Assembly: GCF_003692965.1 (NCBI RefSeq)
Contig: NZ_REHC01000012.1
Coordinates: forward strand, 1 to 64,000
Length of the DNA: 64,000 bases
Direction of reading: 5' to 3'
Source of the DNA: Lactobacillus sp. ESL0246
GTDB taxonomy: Bacteria; Bacillota; Bacilli; Lactobacillales; Lactobacillaceae
The notes under the pieces were generated by a model that saw only the letters and a list, made by a program, of their open reading frames with translations, was not told the DNA's origin and searched no databases. A program made the translations under genes and the position numbers. The first letter of the stretch is position 1. Each line of letters begins with the position of its first letter. Positions 46,797 through 55,819 of the stretch are shown piece by piece.

Positions 46797-47485
46797 TTAA
46801 CACTTTTCATTACTTGCCTGCATTAATAATTCATCAAAATTTTTAAAAAACAATTTTGGGTTAGCCTTAAGTGCTAAAGTAATTTCTCTACCATTAGGAA
46901 TTTTTTATTCGACCCACAATTACACTCTCTGTCATAGACCAACTATTTGCATTGAAATTTTCGATTTCAAAACACGTGCAACCGCAAATGGATCCCAAAA
47001 AGCATTCCATTCTTGTGTTCCATTGGCATTAACCTGAACCACATTGCCATGACCGTCCAGTGAACCTAGCTTCTAATAGAGCCGAGTAATTTTATTTTCA
47101 ATATCTGGTTAAATTTCAATAGCACACACTAGATTACTTAATCTTAGTGATCATATCTAAATGAGCCGGTTCAATCGCTTCTTGTGTATCCATCCTATCA
47201 GTATCATTCAACATTGGTAAATAGTTAAAGGAATATGATGCTGTCCGCCATACTTCTGGAAACTGGTTGACAGTGCCAGAAGTTGACTTAGCTACTTTCA
47301 GCTCATCGCCACGTAAATTAAAACGATCGGTCATCTTTCGGCAATCTTCTACCGCCGGATCAATGTAACCATCAGCATCAATCCGCGCTAACGCTAAGCA
47401 ACTTAATATTTGGCGCTTGTAATAGCAATAAATATGATACTAGATCATCAATATTACTATCATGATTAAAATAAATTTGCTTCAT
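46797..47485 (-). pseudogene. decayed nucleoside hydrolase (inosine/uridine-preferring family)
   Basis: Starts MKQIYFNHDSNIDDLVSYLL with the family's N-terminal Asp motif (degenerated DxDxxxDD), and a good GAAGAAAA ribosome site. A frameshift occurs near 47390, then KMTDRFNLRGDELKVAKS and WRTASYSFNYLPML are readable, then a stop after TKIK, then GSLDGHGNVVQVNANGTQEWNAFWDPFAVARVL, further stops, and the C-terminal FKNFDELLMQASNE. It is the last gene of the importer operon, and would have split imported nucleosides into base and ribose. Confidence 0.85.
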
Positions 47486-47493
47486 TTTTCTTC

Positions 47494-48450
47494 CTATTTC
47501 GATTTAATATAATTTTGTCCATCAGCTGCTGGTGCAACTGATTTTCCAAAGAAAAGCACTAAAATAATTATAGTGATTGCATACGGTGCAATCTGCATAT
47601 AGACCGATGGAATATGATTGAACAAAGGTAATTGATTGCCAATAATACTAATACTTTGGGCAAAACCAAAAAATAAGGAAGCTAACATTGCTCCAAGTGG
47701 ATTCCATTTACCAAAAATCATCGCAGCCAATGCCATAAAGCCCTGCCCAACAATGGTGGAAATCGAAAAATTACCAGAAATAGCTTCGGCAAAGACAGCA
47801 CCGCCGATTCCCCCTAAAAGTCCAGAAGTTAAAACGCCAACATAGCGCATCCCATAAACATTAACGCCAACCGTATCGGCAGCTTGAGGATTTTCGCCAC
47901 ATGATCGCAACCGCAATCCAAAACGGGTTTTATATAATATCCACCATAAAATAATAGTTACAATAATTGCCACCCATGCTGGTGCAAAAGTATTTTGAAA
48001 CAGAATCTGTCCAATAACCGGAATATCAGCTAAACCGGGAAAATTAAAATAACCAAAACTTTGTGAAATATTTTCAGTTTGTCCTTTATCATAAATTGCT
48101 TTAACTAGGAACACAGCTAGCGGTGGCGCCATTAAATTAAGAACCGTTCCGCTGATCACATGATCAGCATGAAAGTTAATTGTAGCAACCGCATGCAGAA
48201 GTGAAAAAATCAAACCAACAATACCACCAACAATTAAACCAATCCATGGTGTTATTTTCCCCAAGGATGATGCAAATGTTAAGTTAAACATAATGGAAGA
48301 AAAAGCGCCCATTGTCATAATTCCTTCTAAACCAATATTAGTTATCCCGGAATTCTCACTATAAACACCACCAAGAGAAGTAAAAATTAAAGGTGTTGAA
48401 TAAACAATCGTTGATGAAACCAACAGAGATAAAATTGCTACCAAATCCAT
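47494..48450 (-). CDS. nupQ: nucleoside ABC transporter permease (NupQ/YufQ-like)
   Basis: Inner-membrane permease of 318 residues with about 8-9 helices, one of two permeases of a BmpA/NupN-type importer. Seen are the N-terminal GGVYSENSGITNIGLEG, ANHVISGTVLN-like region, LRSCGENPQAADTVGVN (the EAA-loop contact with the ATPase) and GIGGAVFAEAISGNFS. GGAGG lies upstream of its ATG. Immediately precedes the decayed nucleoside hydrolase. Confidence 0.92.
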   Translation of the reverse strand: MDLVAILSLLVSSTIVYSTPLIFTSLGGVYSENSGITNIGLEGIMTMGAFSSIMFNLTFASSLGKITPWIGLIVGGIVGLIFSLLHAVATINFHADHVISGTVLNLMAPPLAVFLVKAIYDKGQTENISQSFGYFNFPGLADIPVIGQILFQNTFAPAWVAIIVTIILWWILYKTRFGLRLRSCGENPQAADTVGVNVYGMRYVGVLTSGLLGGIGGAVFAEAISGNFSISTIVGQGFMALAAMIFGKWNPLGAMLASLFFGFAQSISIIGNQLPLFNHIPSVYMQIAPYAITIIILVLFFGKSVAPAADGQNYIKSK

Positions 48451-48479
48451 TATTTACGACCTCCTTCAATATTAGCGGG

Positions 48480-49556
48480 TTAATTTTCATCAACAACCGT
48501 TTGGGGCTTAGTTTTAAATAACAAACCAATTACATATTGTATTGCAACAAAAAAGATAATTGCTGCAATTACAATTGAAACAATTTCATAAGGTATGCCA
48601 GCAATAGTCTGCATACCCAATCCACCTATTTTTAATATTGAAAAGAGGATAGCGGCTAGCAAAATTCCGATAGCTGTTCCTCCACCAAGCAATGCGACAG
48701 ACAGGCCATCCCAACCAATATCAAGGCTTGTAGTTTGGTTAAAGTAATTTTGATACGTACCCAAACCTTGGACAACACCACCTAACCCGGCAAAGCCACC
48801 TGACAATAGCATTGAAAGTACAATATTCTTTTTAGTAGACATCCCCGCATACCGGCCAGCATAAGGATTCGCACCTACAGAACGAATTTCAAAACCAATT
48901 GTTGTTTTTTTCATTAGATACCAATATGCTACAACTGCAACTAAAGCCAAAAAAATTCCAGCGTTAATTCTTGATTCACCAAACATAGAAGTAAGCCAAC
49001 TGATTTTTAGACTACCATTTTGAGAAATTGTCTTAGTAGTATCTGTATCAATGCGCAACCCCCCAGGCATAACTTGCTGCATTAAGTATTGGCAAGAATA
49101 CAATACAATATAATTGAGCATAATTGTGGTAATAACCTCATTCGTACCAAATTGTGCCCGTAACCAACCAGCAATTCCTGCAACAAAAGCACCAGCAACC
49201 GCACCGGCAATCGTAGCCAAAGGTAAAAGTAGGAATTTAGGCATATTAGGGTTAGCTAAGACAATCCAAATTGAAGTCAACCATCCTGCCTGCGCTTGAC
49301 CTGGTAACCCAATATTGAAAAAACCTGCACTAGATGCAACTGCAAAACCAATAGCTGTGAATATCAGAGGCGTTGCTTCACGAATAGTTTCTCCAATACC
49401 ATTCATATTGCCCAACGCACTTGAAAACATTGAACTATACGCTTCAAATGGATTATAACTCCAGATAAGCATAATTACCGCACCAACTAAAAATCCAGCT
49501 AAAATTGAAATTGTGAGCACTAAAAACTTTTTGATTCTAGGGGTTACTTTAAGCAA
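48480..49556 (-). CDS. nupP: nucleoside ABC transporter permease (NupP/YufP-like)
   Basis: Second permease, about 358 residues and 8-10 helices; FEIRSVGANPYAGRYAGMSTKKNIVLSM is the coupling loop and FFNIGLPGQAQAG is family-typical. I place the start at TTG 49556, which overlaps the nupO stop by 8 bases and has AAGGAAG 5 nt upstream; the longer GTG start at 49580 is less well placed. Confidence 0.9.
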   Translation of the reverse strand: MLKVTPRIKKFLVLTISILAGFLVGAVIMLIWSYNPFEAYSSMFSSALGNMNGIGETIREATPLIFTAIGFAVASSAGFFNIGLPGQAQAGWLTSIWIVLANPNMPKFLLLPLATIAGAVAGAFVAGIAGWLRAQFGTNEVITTIMLNYIVLYSCQYLMQQVMPGGLRIDTDTTKTISQNGSLKISWLTSMFGESRINAGIFLALVAVVAYWYLMKKTTIGFEIRSVGANPYAGRYAGMSTKKNIVLSMLLSGGFAGLGGVVQGLGTYQNYFNQTTSLDIGWDGLSVALLGGGTAIGILLAAILFSILKIGGLGMQTIAGIPYEIVSIVIAAIIFFVAIQYVIGLLFKTKPQTVVDEN

Positions 49557-51084
49557 CAGAGCTTCCTTCTTTCTTAACACCAGTCATTAATAGACCCAGC
49601 TCTTCATCACTGGTTGTTTTTGGCATTACTTCACCAGAAATATTACCATCATGCAAAACAATAATCCGATCCGATAATTGCATAATTTCATCTAATTCAT
49701 ACGAGATCAGCAAAATAGCTTTACCTTTAGCTCGCTCTTGTAAGAGCTGTCGGTGAATATATTCAATTGCACCAACATCAAGACCACGTGTTGGTTGAAA
49801 CGCAATAATCAAGTCACTATTTCGACTCAATTCCCGCGCAATAATTACTTTTTGTTGATTACCACCGGATAAGTCACTTACAGGTACACTGCTGCTAGTG
49901 GTACGAATATCAAATTGCTTAATCAACTGATTAGCATGCGAATTAATTACATCATGGTGCAAGACGTGATGATTAGAAAAAGGTGCTTGATAATATGATT
50001 GCAAAGCTAAATTATCCGAGATTGAAAAAGGCATAATTAAGCCGTACTTTTGACGATCTGCTGGAATACATGAAACACCCGCTTCAGTGATTTCACGTAC
50101 TTTTCGATTTGTCATTTCCTGTCCATTAATCAATATATGACCAGTATTAACGTGCTGTAAGCCAGTTAATGCTCGAACCAATTCGTCTTGACCATTACCA
50201 TCAATTCCTGCAACACCAAGAATTTCTCCAGCATGCAAATTAAAAGATAAATCTTTTAATGCCATAATGCCTTGATTATTTTTAACTTGCAAATTATTAA
50301 CCTGCAAGATAGTTTTACCCACTGTAGCAAGTGGTTTATCAAGACGCATATTAACATGACGCCCTACCATTAATTCTGCTAATCGATTATCAGTAACACC
50401 AGCAACATCAAATGTACCAACACTCTTGCCAGAACGAATTACAGTTACCCTATCAGCCACTCGTTTAATTTCTTCCAATTTATGAGTAATTAAAATGATT
50501 GCCTTACCTTCTTTAGATAACTCTTTCAAGATTTGAATAAACTCAGTAATTTCTTGTGGCGTTAATACAGCAGTGGGTTCATCAAAAATCATAATATCTG
50601 CGCCTCGATATAGTACTTTGAGAATTTCAACTCGTTGTTGTTGTGCTACCGTTATTTCACTAATTTTTTTATTAGGGTCAACATTTAAATTATAGCGTTG
50701 TGATAGCTCTTGAATTTGTTGAAAGGCTTTTCTAAAATCAAGTTTTGGTCCTTTAGTTGTTTCATGGCCTAAAATAATATTCTCTAAAACGGTAAAAGAA
50801 TCCATTAGCATAAAATGCTGATGAACCATTCCTATCCCCAAGTCCTTAGCTACTGTCGGATTCTTGATTCTAACTTGCTGTCCACGAACCAACACTTTTC
50901 CAGAAGTAGGGGTTAATAGTCCTGACAAAATACTCATAAGGGTTGATTTACCTGCACCATTTTCACCAAGAAGAGCCAAAATTTCACCTTTTTTAAGTGT
51001 AAGATTGATATCATCATTGGCTCTTAAGCCGTCAAATTCCTTAATAATATGACGCATTTCGATTACATTAGCCGTGTTTTCCAT
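49549..51084 (-). CDS. nupO: nucleoside ABC transporter ATPase (NupO/YufO-like), two ABC domains
   Basis: Cytoplasmic ATPase of 511 residues with two fused nucleotide-binding domains. The first has Walker A GENGAGKST and Walker B IMIFDEPTAVLTP; the second has the degenerate Walker A GVAGIDGNGQDELV and a signature DLSGGNQQKVIIAREL, as usual for ribose/nucleoside-type importers. It drives the NupP-NupQ permeases. An intrinsic terminator separates it from the substrate-binding gene. Confidence 0.95.
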   Translation of the reverse strand: MENTANVIEMRHIIKEFDGLRANDDINLTLKKGEILALLGENGAGKSTLMSILSGLLTPTSGKVLVRGQQVRIKNPTVAKDLGIGMVHQHFMLMDSFTVLENIILGHETTKGPKLDFRKAFQQIQELSQRYNLNVDPNKKISEITVAQQQRVEILKVLYRGADIMIFDEPTAVLTPQEITEFIQILKELSKEGKAIILITHKLEEIKRVADRVTVIRSGKSVGTFDVAGVTDNRLAELMVGRHVNMRLDKPLATVGKTILQVNNLQVKNNQGIMALKDLSFNLHAGEILGVAGIDGNGQDELVRALTGLQHVNTGHILINGQEMTNRKVREITEAGVSCIPADRQKYGLIMPFSISDNLALQSYYQAPFSNHHVLHHDVINSHANQLIKQFDIRTTSSSVPVSDLSGGNQQKVIIARELSRNSDLIIAFQPTRGLDVGAIEYIHRQLLQERAKGKAILLISYELDEIMQLSDRIIVLHDGNISGEVMPKTTSDEELGLLMTGVKKEGSSVA

Positions 51085-51102
51085 TATTTATTTTCCTTTT
51101 AT

Positions 51103-51135
51103 AAAAAACTCTTTGTCACACACAAAGAGTTTTTT
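51103..51135 (-). terminator. internal terminator between bmpA and nupO
   Basis: AAAAAACTCTTTG/CAAAGAGTTTTTT with a 7-nt loop and flanking T-run on the minus strand. Partial read-through would give more binding protein than transporter, a common arrangement. Confidence 0.8.
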
Positions 51136-51265
51136 AAACACTCAATTATTTTTATTAGCTAACAGTTGGTTCTTCTTACTAAATCAAAAATAGGATTTTT
51201 TTAAACTACATAACACGCCAGTCACGTAATTTTGTAGACATGCCCAACATACGGTCCTATAAAAA

Positions 51266-52357
51266 TTATTTACTTGGATGAATTGGCACTTTAATTTCGT
51301 TGTCTATAATTTGTTGACGTGCTTCACGCGAATATTTCCATGCCGTATCACTTATCTGACCACGCTTAATTGAAACTCCGTTAGTCTTCAAACCATAAAC
51401 CAACTGTTGACCTCCGGGAAACTTACCTTCGTAAGCACGGTTAGCAATATCATATGTAGCTACATCTACACCAGTAATAACAGAAGTTAAAACACAATTT
51501 TCTTTTTTACCATCTTTATTCTTGTAATTACCCAAATGTGATTGATCAACATCTACACCAATAGCCCAAACTTTTTTACCATCAGGACGGTTTTGATTGA
51601 GGGCCTTAGCTTCTTGGAAAAGACCATTACCTGCCAAACCGGAAGCGTGAAAAATAATGTCAGCCTTTTTAGCATACATTGATTGTGCAATAGCTTTTTC
51701 CTTGTCAGCACTAGTAAAATCACCAACATATTGATTCAACAAAGTAATCTTCTTATGTAATTTCTTAGCCTGATCTTTAACTCCCCGAGTAAATCCGGCA
51801 TCAAAAAGATCAATAATATCACTATGCGTACCACCAATAAAACCAACGGTATTTGTCTTAGTTTCTGTGGCAGCAACAACACCTGCTAAATATGAAGCTT
51901 GCTCGCTCTTAAAATTAGCCGAAGCAACATTCTTTTGTCCCTTAATCACATCGTCAATAATAACAAAGTTTCTTTTTGAATCCTTTTTAGCAGCGGCACT
52001 AACAGCATCTTTTAAGCTATAACCTACACCAAATATTGTTTGGTATCCTGCTTTACTAGCTTGATCAAAGTTAGGTTCAAAATCAGCAGCACTACTTGAT
52101 TGGAAATATTGATACCCGTTACGACCTCGATTTAAGTTGTGTTCTGAACCATATTTCTTAAATCCACGCCATGCAGACTGATTGAATGAATTATCATTAA
52201 CACCTGCAGTATCGGTAATCAGAGCTATCGAGTGTTTCGCACTATTACCTGAATTTCCGCTTCCCCCCTGCTTTTTACCAGAACATGCAGTAAATGCTAT
52301 CGCAGCCGCAGCTATCATTGTAGTGACAGTAAAAACTTTTTTAATCTTAGACTCCAT
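51266..52357 (-). CDS. bmpA: BMP-family nucleoside-binding lipoprotein (NupN/BmpA-like)
   Basis: Extracellular substrate-binding lipoprotein of about 363 residues. From the chosen Met (MESKIKKVFT) the lipobox AFTAC places the lipidated Cys at residue 25, followed by SGKKQGG. The Med/BMP fold is recognisable from IALITDTAGVNDNSFNQSAWRGFK near residue 45 and VWAIGVDVDQSH later. AGGAGGATTATTT precedes the ATG. It is the first gene of the operon and captures nucleosides for NupOPQ. Confidence 0.94.
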   Translation of the reverse strand: MESKIKKVFTVTTMIAAAAIAFTACSGKKQGGSGNSGNSAKHSIALITDTAGVNDNSFNQSAWRGFKKYGSEHNLNRGRNGYQYFQSSSAADFEPNFDQASKAGYQTIFGVGYSLKDAVSAAAKKDSKRNFVIIDDVIKGQKNVASANFKSEQASYLAGVVAATETKTNTVGFIGGTHSDIIDLFDAGFTRGVKDQAKKLHKKITLLNQYVGDFTSADKEKAIAQSMYAKKADIIFHASGLAGNGLFQEAKALNQNRPDGKKVWAIGVDVDQSHLGNYKNKDGKKENCVLTSVITGVDVATYDIANRAYEGKFPGGQQLVYGLKTNGVSIKRGQISDTAWKYSREARQQIIDNEIKVPIHPSK

Positions 52358-52389
52358 AAATAATCCTCCTAATATTTCTTCCAATTAAT

Positions 52390-52418
52390 AAAATATCAAC
52401 ATTTAGTGGTTATGTCAA
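52390..52418 (-). promoter_or_regulatory. predicted promoter of the nucleoside importer operon
   Basis: -35 TTGACA (52418-52413), 17-nt spacer, -10 TATTTT (52395-52390). Upstream at 52454-52495 is a long hairpin (TTTTGCTCTA/TAGAGCAAAA arms) of unknown role; no PurBox was convincingly seen. Confidence 0.6.
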
Positions 52419-52592
52419 AATTGCGCCACAAGATAAAGTGTTGATGTGACAATGTTTTTATTTTTGCTCTAATTGCAAGTTCACCTAGGTAGAGCAAAAT
52501 TTTGTATACACCAAAATTTAAAAAATAATTTTTTGCATTTAATTTTCGCAAAAGCCAAATCTTTTAATTAATACCTCGTTTTAACCCACTCG

Positions 52593-53246
52593 TTAAATAT
52601 TCCATTCTGCCATAAATTCTTTGACAAAATTACGCATAAGTTCTGTTCGCTGGTGAGCTTCCCTTCTTCCACCCTCTGTATTCATTGTTTTTTCTAACTG
52701 AAATAATTTTTCATAAAAATGATTAATTGTTGTTTCTTGATGCTGGCGATATTGATCATGACTGAACAATTTTTGAGGTTTAATTTGTGGATCATAAATT
52801 AAATTTCCATGTGCGCCGCCATATGTAAAAGCCCGTGCAATTCCTATTGCTCCTAAACTTTCAATGCGGTCAGCATCTTGCACATAGGCGCCAGATAATG
52901 GTAATTGGTAATGGTGCTCAATGTTCTTAGAAAAAGACATATGTTGCATCGTAAATAAGATATCCTTAATCTCCAAATCTGTAAAACCAACCTGCGGTAA
53001 CAGAGTCTTAATTTGCGTTAAAACTGATTCTGGAGCAGCACAAATCTTTTCATCAATCGTATCGTGTAGATAGCCTGCTGTTTGAATAATCGCCACCAAT
53101 CTACTGTCAGAATGTGCATCCGGATTATCCTGCAAGTAAAGTTGACTGGCTAAATGTGCTACACGCTGTCCATGATAAAAGTCATGACCAGTCTTTTCGT
53201 CTTTTAATTGTTCTTTAACAAAATTAATTATTTTTCTTAAATCCAA
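52593..53246 (-). CDS. HD-domain hydrolase (YpgQ-like)
   Basis: Metal-dependent phosphohydrolase of 217 residues; HD motif residues are visible in GHDFYHGQRVAHLA, IIQTAGYLHDTIDEK and VQDADRIESLGAIGIARAF. This is the YpgQ-like group, whose characterised members hydrolyse dNTPs or related phosphates; the substrate here is unknown. AGGAAAGGAATAC lies upstream. It stands alone between importer and tRNA-Thr. Confidence 0.88.
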   Translation of the reverse strand: MDLRKIINFVKEQLKDEKTGHDFYHGQRVAHLASQLYLQDNPDAHSDSRLVAIIQTAGYLHDTIDEKICAAPESVLTQIKTLLPQVGFTDLEIKDILFTMQHMSFSKNIEHHYQLPLSGAYVQDADRIESLGAIGIARAFTYGGAHGNLIYDPQIKPQKLFSHDQYRQHQETTINHFYEKLFQLEKTMNTEGGRREAHQRTELMRNFVKEFMAEWNI

Positions 53247-53453
53247 CTCAAGTATTCCTTTCCTTTAAACTTAATTAGTTTAACGCGATAAATAGTTAAT
53301 CATCCTTTGATCAGTTAATTCTAAAACCATCAAAATTTAATATTAGCATATTTCGATAAGTAATTAGCATTAGCACTATATTAAAACCATCCTTAATTTA
53401 TCTTAACAAAATCCGATAAATTAAAGATAACTATTTTATATGATGTTAATCAA

Positions 53454-53526
53454 AGCCGCTTCCCAGAGTTGAACTGAGGACCTCCTCCTTACCACGGCGG
53501 TGCTCTACCTGCTGAGCTAAAGCGGC
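53454..53526 (-). tRNA. tRNA-Thr (anticodon GGT) with an anticodon-stem mismatch
   Basis: A 73-nt cloverleaf with perfect acceptor GCCGCTT/AAGCGGC, D arm GCTC/GAGC and T arm. The anticodon loop GTGGTAA gives GGT (Thr). The anticodon stem CCGCC/GGAGG contains a G-A mismatch at its centre and position 32 is G rather than a pyrimidine; the usual sequence would be CCGCC TTGGTAA GGCGG. CCA is not encoded. Confidence 0.85.
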
Positions 53527-53802
53527 AAGTCAATTGTAACAAAAAAATATTCGCCATGTTGGTGAATACCAAAATTTATTACAATTTTTGTATGACTGCA
53601 TATCTTTACTAATTGAGCTGTAATCACAGGACTACGACATTATCAGCATCCATTTTTTATCCACTATGCAATTTAATTTTGTGAATTCTTCAATGCTTTT
53701 ATCTCATTGCATACCTCGCTACTAACTATCAACTTTAATTGAATGTCAAAAGCTTTAAACATACTTTTAGAATGGGGTTGTTCACCAAGAATTTCATATT
53801 CT
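53527..53802. other. intergenic region with a 45-codon startless frame
   Basis: Between tRNA-Thr and the NUDIX gene. On the minus strand, in the +1 frame just after the NUDIX stop, about 48 codons are open (QITIKGKEYEILGEQPHSKSM..., ending NSQN), without an obvious start codon. It could be a separate gene tail or an eroded extension. No other structure seen. Confidence 0.35.
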
Positions 53803-54222
53803 TTACCCTTTATTGTTATTTGTTTTTATTGCAGTCAAAATAGCTTTTCCTATCGCTGTTGGTAGTAAATTAACTTTCAATAAATCATCAACCGCAATCC
53901 AAGATGGGAAATAAAGATTATCAGAATTTTGCCGTTTTTTTTCTTCACCACCAATTTTGGGTGCAGCAATATATGGAATTTGCTCACAAAAAAATACTTG
54001 TTCCTCAATTTGATCTGTTTTTGTGAATAAATATTCTAAATTTGTAGATACTAACTCAATTCCTAATTCTTCATGTATTTCTCGCATGGCTGTTTCTTGT
54101 GGACTTTCACGCCCTTTACTTCCGCCACCGGGAACTACCCAATAATCACGTCCATATTTAGTTCGATGAATCAACAAAACCTTATCGGCTTTTTGATTAT
54201 ATAACACTACACGAGCTCGCAT
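53803..54222 (-). CDS. NUDIX hydrolase
   Basis: A 139-residue nucleoside-diphosphate-linked hydrolase. The Nudix box GGGSKGRESPQETAMREIHEELGI spans about residues 30-55, with the catalytic REIHEE. The WVVPGGG segment precedes it. Substrate is not predictable; the 'RARVVLYNQKADKVLLIHR' start is typical of MutT-like or ADP-ribose-type members. Downstream of tyrS and separated by a terminator. Confidence 0.85.
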   Translation of the reverse strand: MRARVVLYNQKADKVLLIHRTKYGRDYWVVPGGGSKGRESPQETAMREIHEELGIELVSTNLEYLFTKTDQIEEQVFFCEQIPYIAAPKIGGEEKKRQNSDNLYFPSWIAVDDLLKVNLLPTAIGKAILTAIKTNNNKG

Positions 54223-54247
54223 TTTTTTGCCTTCTCCAATCTAAAAA

Positions 54248-54275
54248 CCCGCCACACAGCAATGCAGCGTGGCGG
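54248..54275 (-). terminator. tyrS terminator
   Basis: CCGCCAC/GTGGCGG arms with a 13-nt loop, then GTTTTTAG on the minus strand. Confidence 0.75.
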
Positions 54276-54283
54276 ATTCACGT

Positions 54284-55549
54284 TTAGTCTTTAATATTAA
54301 CTAAAGTATACTTTCGCTTACCCTTACGGACGATTACGTATTTGCCCGCAAAAGCTCTATCAGGATCAATTTGATAGTCAACCGATTCTTCACGATCACC
54401 ATTAATATAAATAGCACCATTTGCAATATCTTCACGAGCTTGCCGCCTGGATGGTTCAATCTCTGTATCGACTAAGAAATCAACAATATTTTTTATTCCA
54501 GGTTCTGATTCAACAGTTGGAGCATTCTTAAGCCCCTGCTCAATCTGCTTAATTGATAAGTTTTTAATATCACCAGAAAACAATGAGGCAGTAATCATTT
54601 CTGCTTCAGCCAATCCTTCATCACCGTGCACAAATCTGGTTACTTCTTTAGCTAGTGTCTTTTGTGCTGTGCGTTTCCACGGCTCATTCTTAACTTGAAT
54701 AGCTAAATCGTTAATTTCTTCTCGGCTTAAGAAAGTAAAGTACTTCAAATACTTAATAACATCACGATCATCTTGATTAATCCAAAATTGATAAAATTCA
54801 TACGGACTGGTTTTTTCTGGATCAAGCCAGACAGCTCCACCAGCTGATTTACCAAATTTTGTACCATCGGCTTTTAGCATTAAAGGAATTGTTAGCCCAA
54901 AAGCCGGCCTTTCTGTCCCTAACAATTTATGAATCAAATCAATTCCCGCCGTAATATTGCCCCATTGATCACTACCACCAATTTGCATTTGAACATCATG
55001 GTCTTTGTTAAGATGATAAAAATCAATTGCCTGTAAAATTTGATAAGAAAATTCTGTGAAAGAAATACCATTTTCTAATCGACTGGCAACTACATCTTTA
55101 TTCAGCATGTTGTTAACTTGGAAGTATTTGCCATAATCACGCAAAAAATCAATTAGACTTAATTTGTCTAGCCACTCAGCATTATTCACAATTTCAAAAT
55201 TTTCGCTACCAAACAATTTTTCCATTTGCCTAGTTAAAGCCACTTCATTTTGATGCAATTTTTCTGCACTGAGTAAAACCCGCTCCGATTTTCGACCTGA
55301 TGGATCACCAATATTTCCTGTCCCACCACCGATTACAATTACCGGATGATAACCAGCCAACTGAAATCTTTTTAGAATCATAAAGGGAATCAAATGACCA
55401 ATATGAAGTGAGTCTCCAGTTGGATCAGTACCACAATATAGGGCTAATTCATCATGCTCTTGCAAATATTTAGCCAATCCAGCTTCGTCTGTTTGCTGAT
55501 TGATTGCTCCACGCCATTTCAAATCTTCCAAAATATCAAAGTTTGCCAT
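54284..55549 (-). CDS. tyrS: tyrosyl-tRNA synthetase
   Basis: Class I synthetase of 421 residues. HIGH-like TGDSLHIGHLIPF near residue 45, Tyr-binding YQILQAIDFYHL, KMSKS-like KFGKSAGGAVWL, and a C-terminal S4 domain (PSRRQAREDIANGAIYING). The tyrosine T-box leader upstream makes it respond to uncharged tRNA-Tyr. GGAGG lies in front of the ATG. Confidence 0.98.
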   Translation of the reverse strand: MANFDILEDLKWRGAINQQTDEAGLAKYLQEHDELALYCGTDPTGDSLHIGHLIPFMILKRFQLAGYHPVIVIGGGTGNIGDPSGRKSERVLLSAEKLHQNEVALTRQMEKLFGSENFEIVNNAEWLDKLSLIDFLRDYGKYFQVNNMLNKDVVASRLENGISFTEFSYQILQAIDFYHLNKDHDVQMQIGGSDQWGNITAGIDLIHKLLGTERPAFGLTIPLMLKADGTKFGKSAGGAVWLDPEKTSPYEFYQFWINQDDRDVIKYLKYFTFLSREEINDLAIQVKNEPWKRTAQKTLAKEVTRFVHGDEGLAEAEMITASLFSGDIKNLSIKQIEQGLKNAPTVESEPGIKNIVDFLVDTEIEPSRRQAREDIANGAIYINGDREESVDYQIDPDRAFAGKYVIVRKGKRKYTLVNIKD

Positions 55550-55561
55550 CTTTTTCCTCCA

Positions 55562-55770
55562 ATAAAAAAGTCCCTAGATTCTGAATAGAATCTAGGGACG
55601 ACTAAATTAATTATTTTAGCCGTGGTACCACCCACGTTTACGCTATTATCAGCGTCTCAACTACGGTCATTATTGGAACCACCCTACTTTGTATTTCACT
55701 ATCATCAACCTGTCTAGCTCACACCAACCGCTAGTTCTCTGAACACTGAATTGAGATGTTACTTAACTAT
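55562..55770 (-). ncRNA. tyrosine T-box leader of tyrS
   Basis: Minus strand contains Stem I with AGAGAAC and GGTTGGTGTGAGCTAG, a specifier loop with TAC (Tyr) in GTGAAATACAAAGTAGGG, and the T-box AACGTGGGTGGTACCACGG, then the terminator GTCCCTAGATTCT/AGAATCTAGGGAC followed by TTTTTT. Uncharged tRNA-Tyr should favour the antiterminator. Confidence 0.93.
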
Positions 55771-55819
55771 TACTCAAAATAATACTTATTTTTTATTAAT
55801 AAGTCAATACCAATGTAGA

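Noticed and set aside
47134-47334. 66-codon frame as a stand-alone small protein
   Set aside because: It is the middle of the nucleoside hydrolase relic, with homologous sequence continuing on both sides in other frames.
52454-52495. Long hairpin upstream of the bmpA promoter considered as a riboswitch
   Set aside because: It lies upstream of the predicted promoter, has no T-run and matches no riboswitch core I know.
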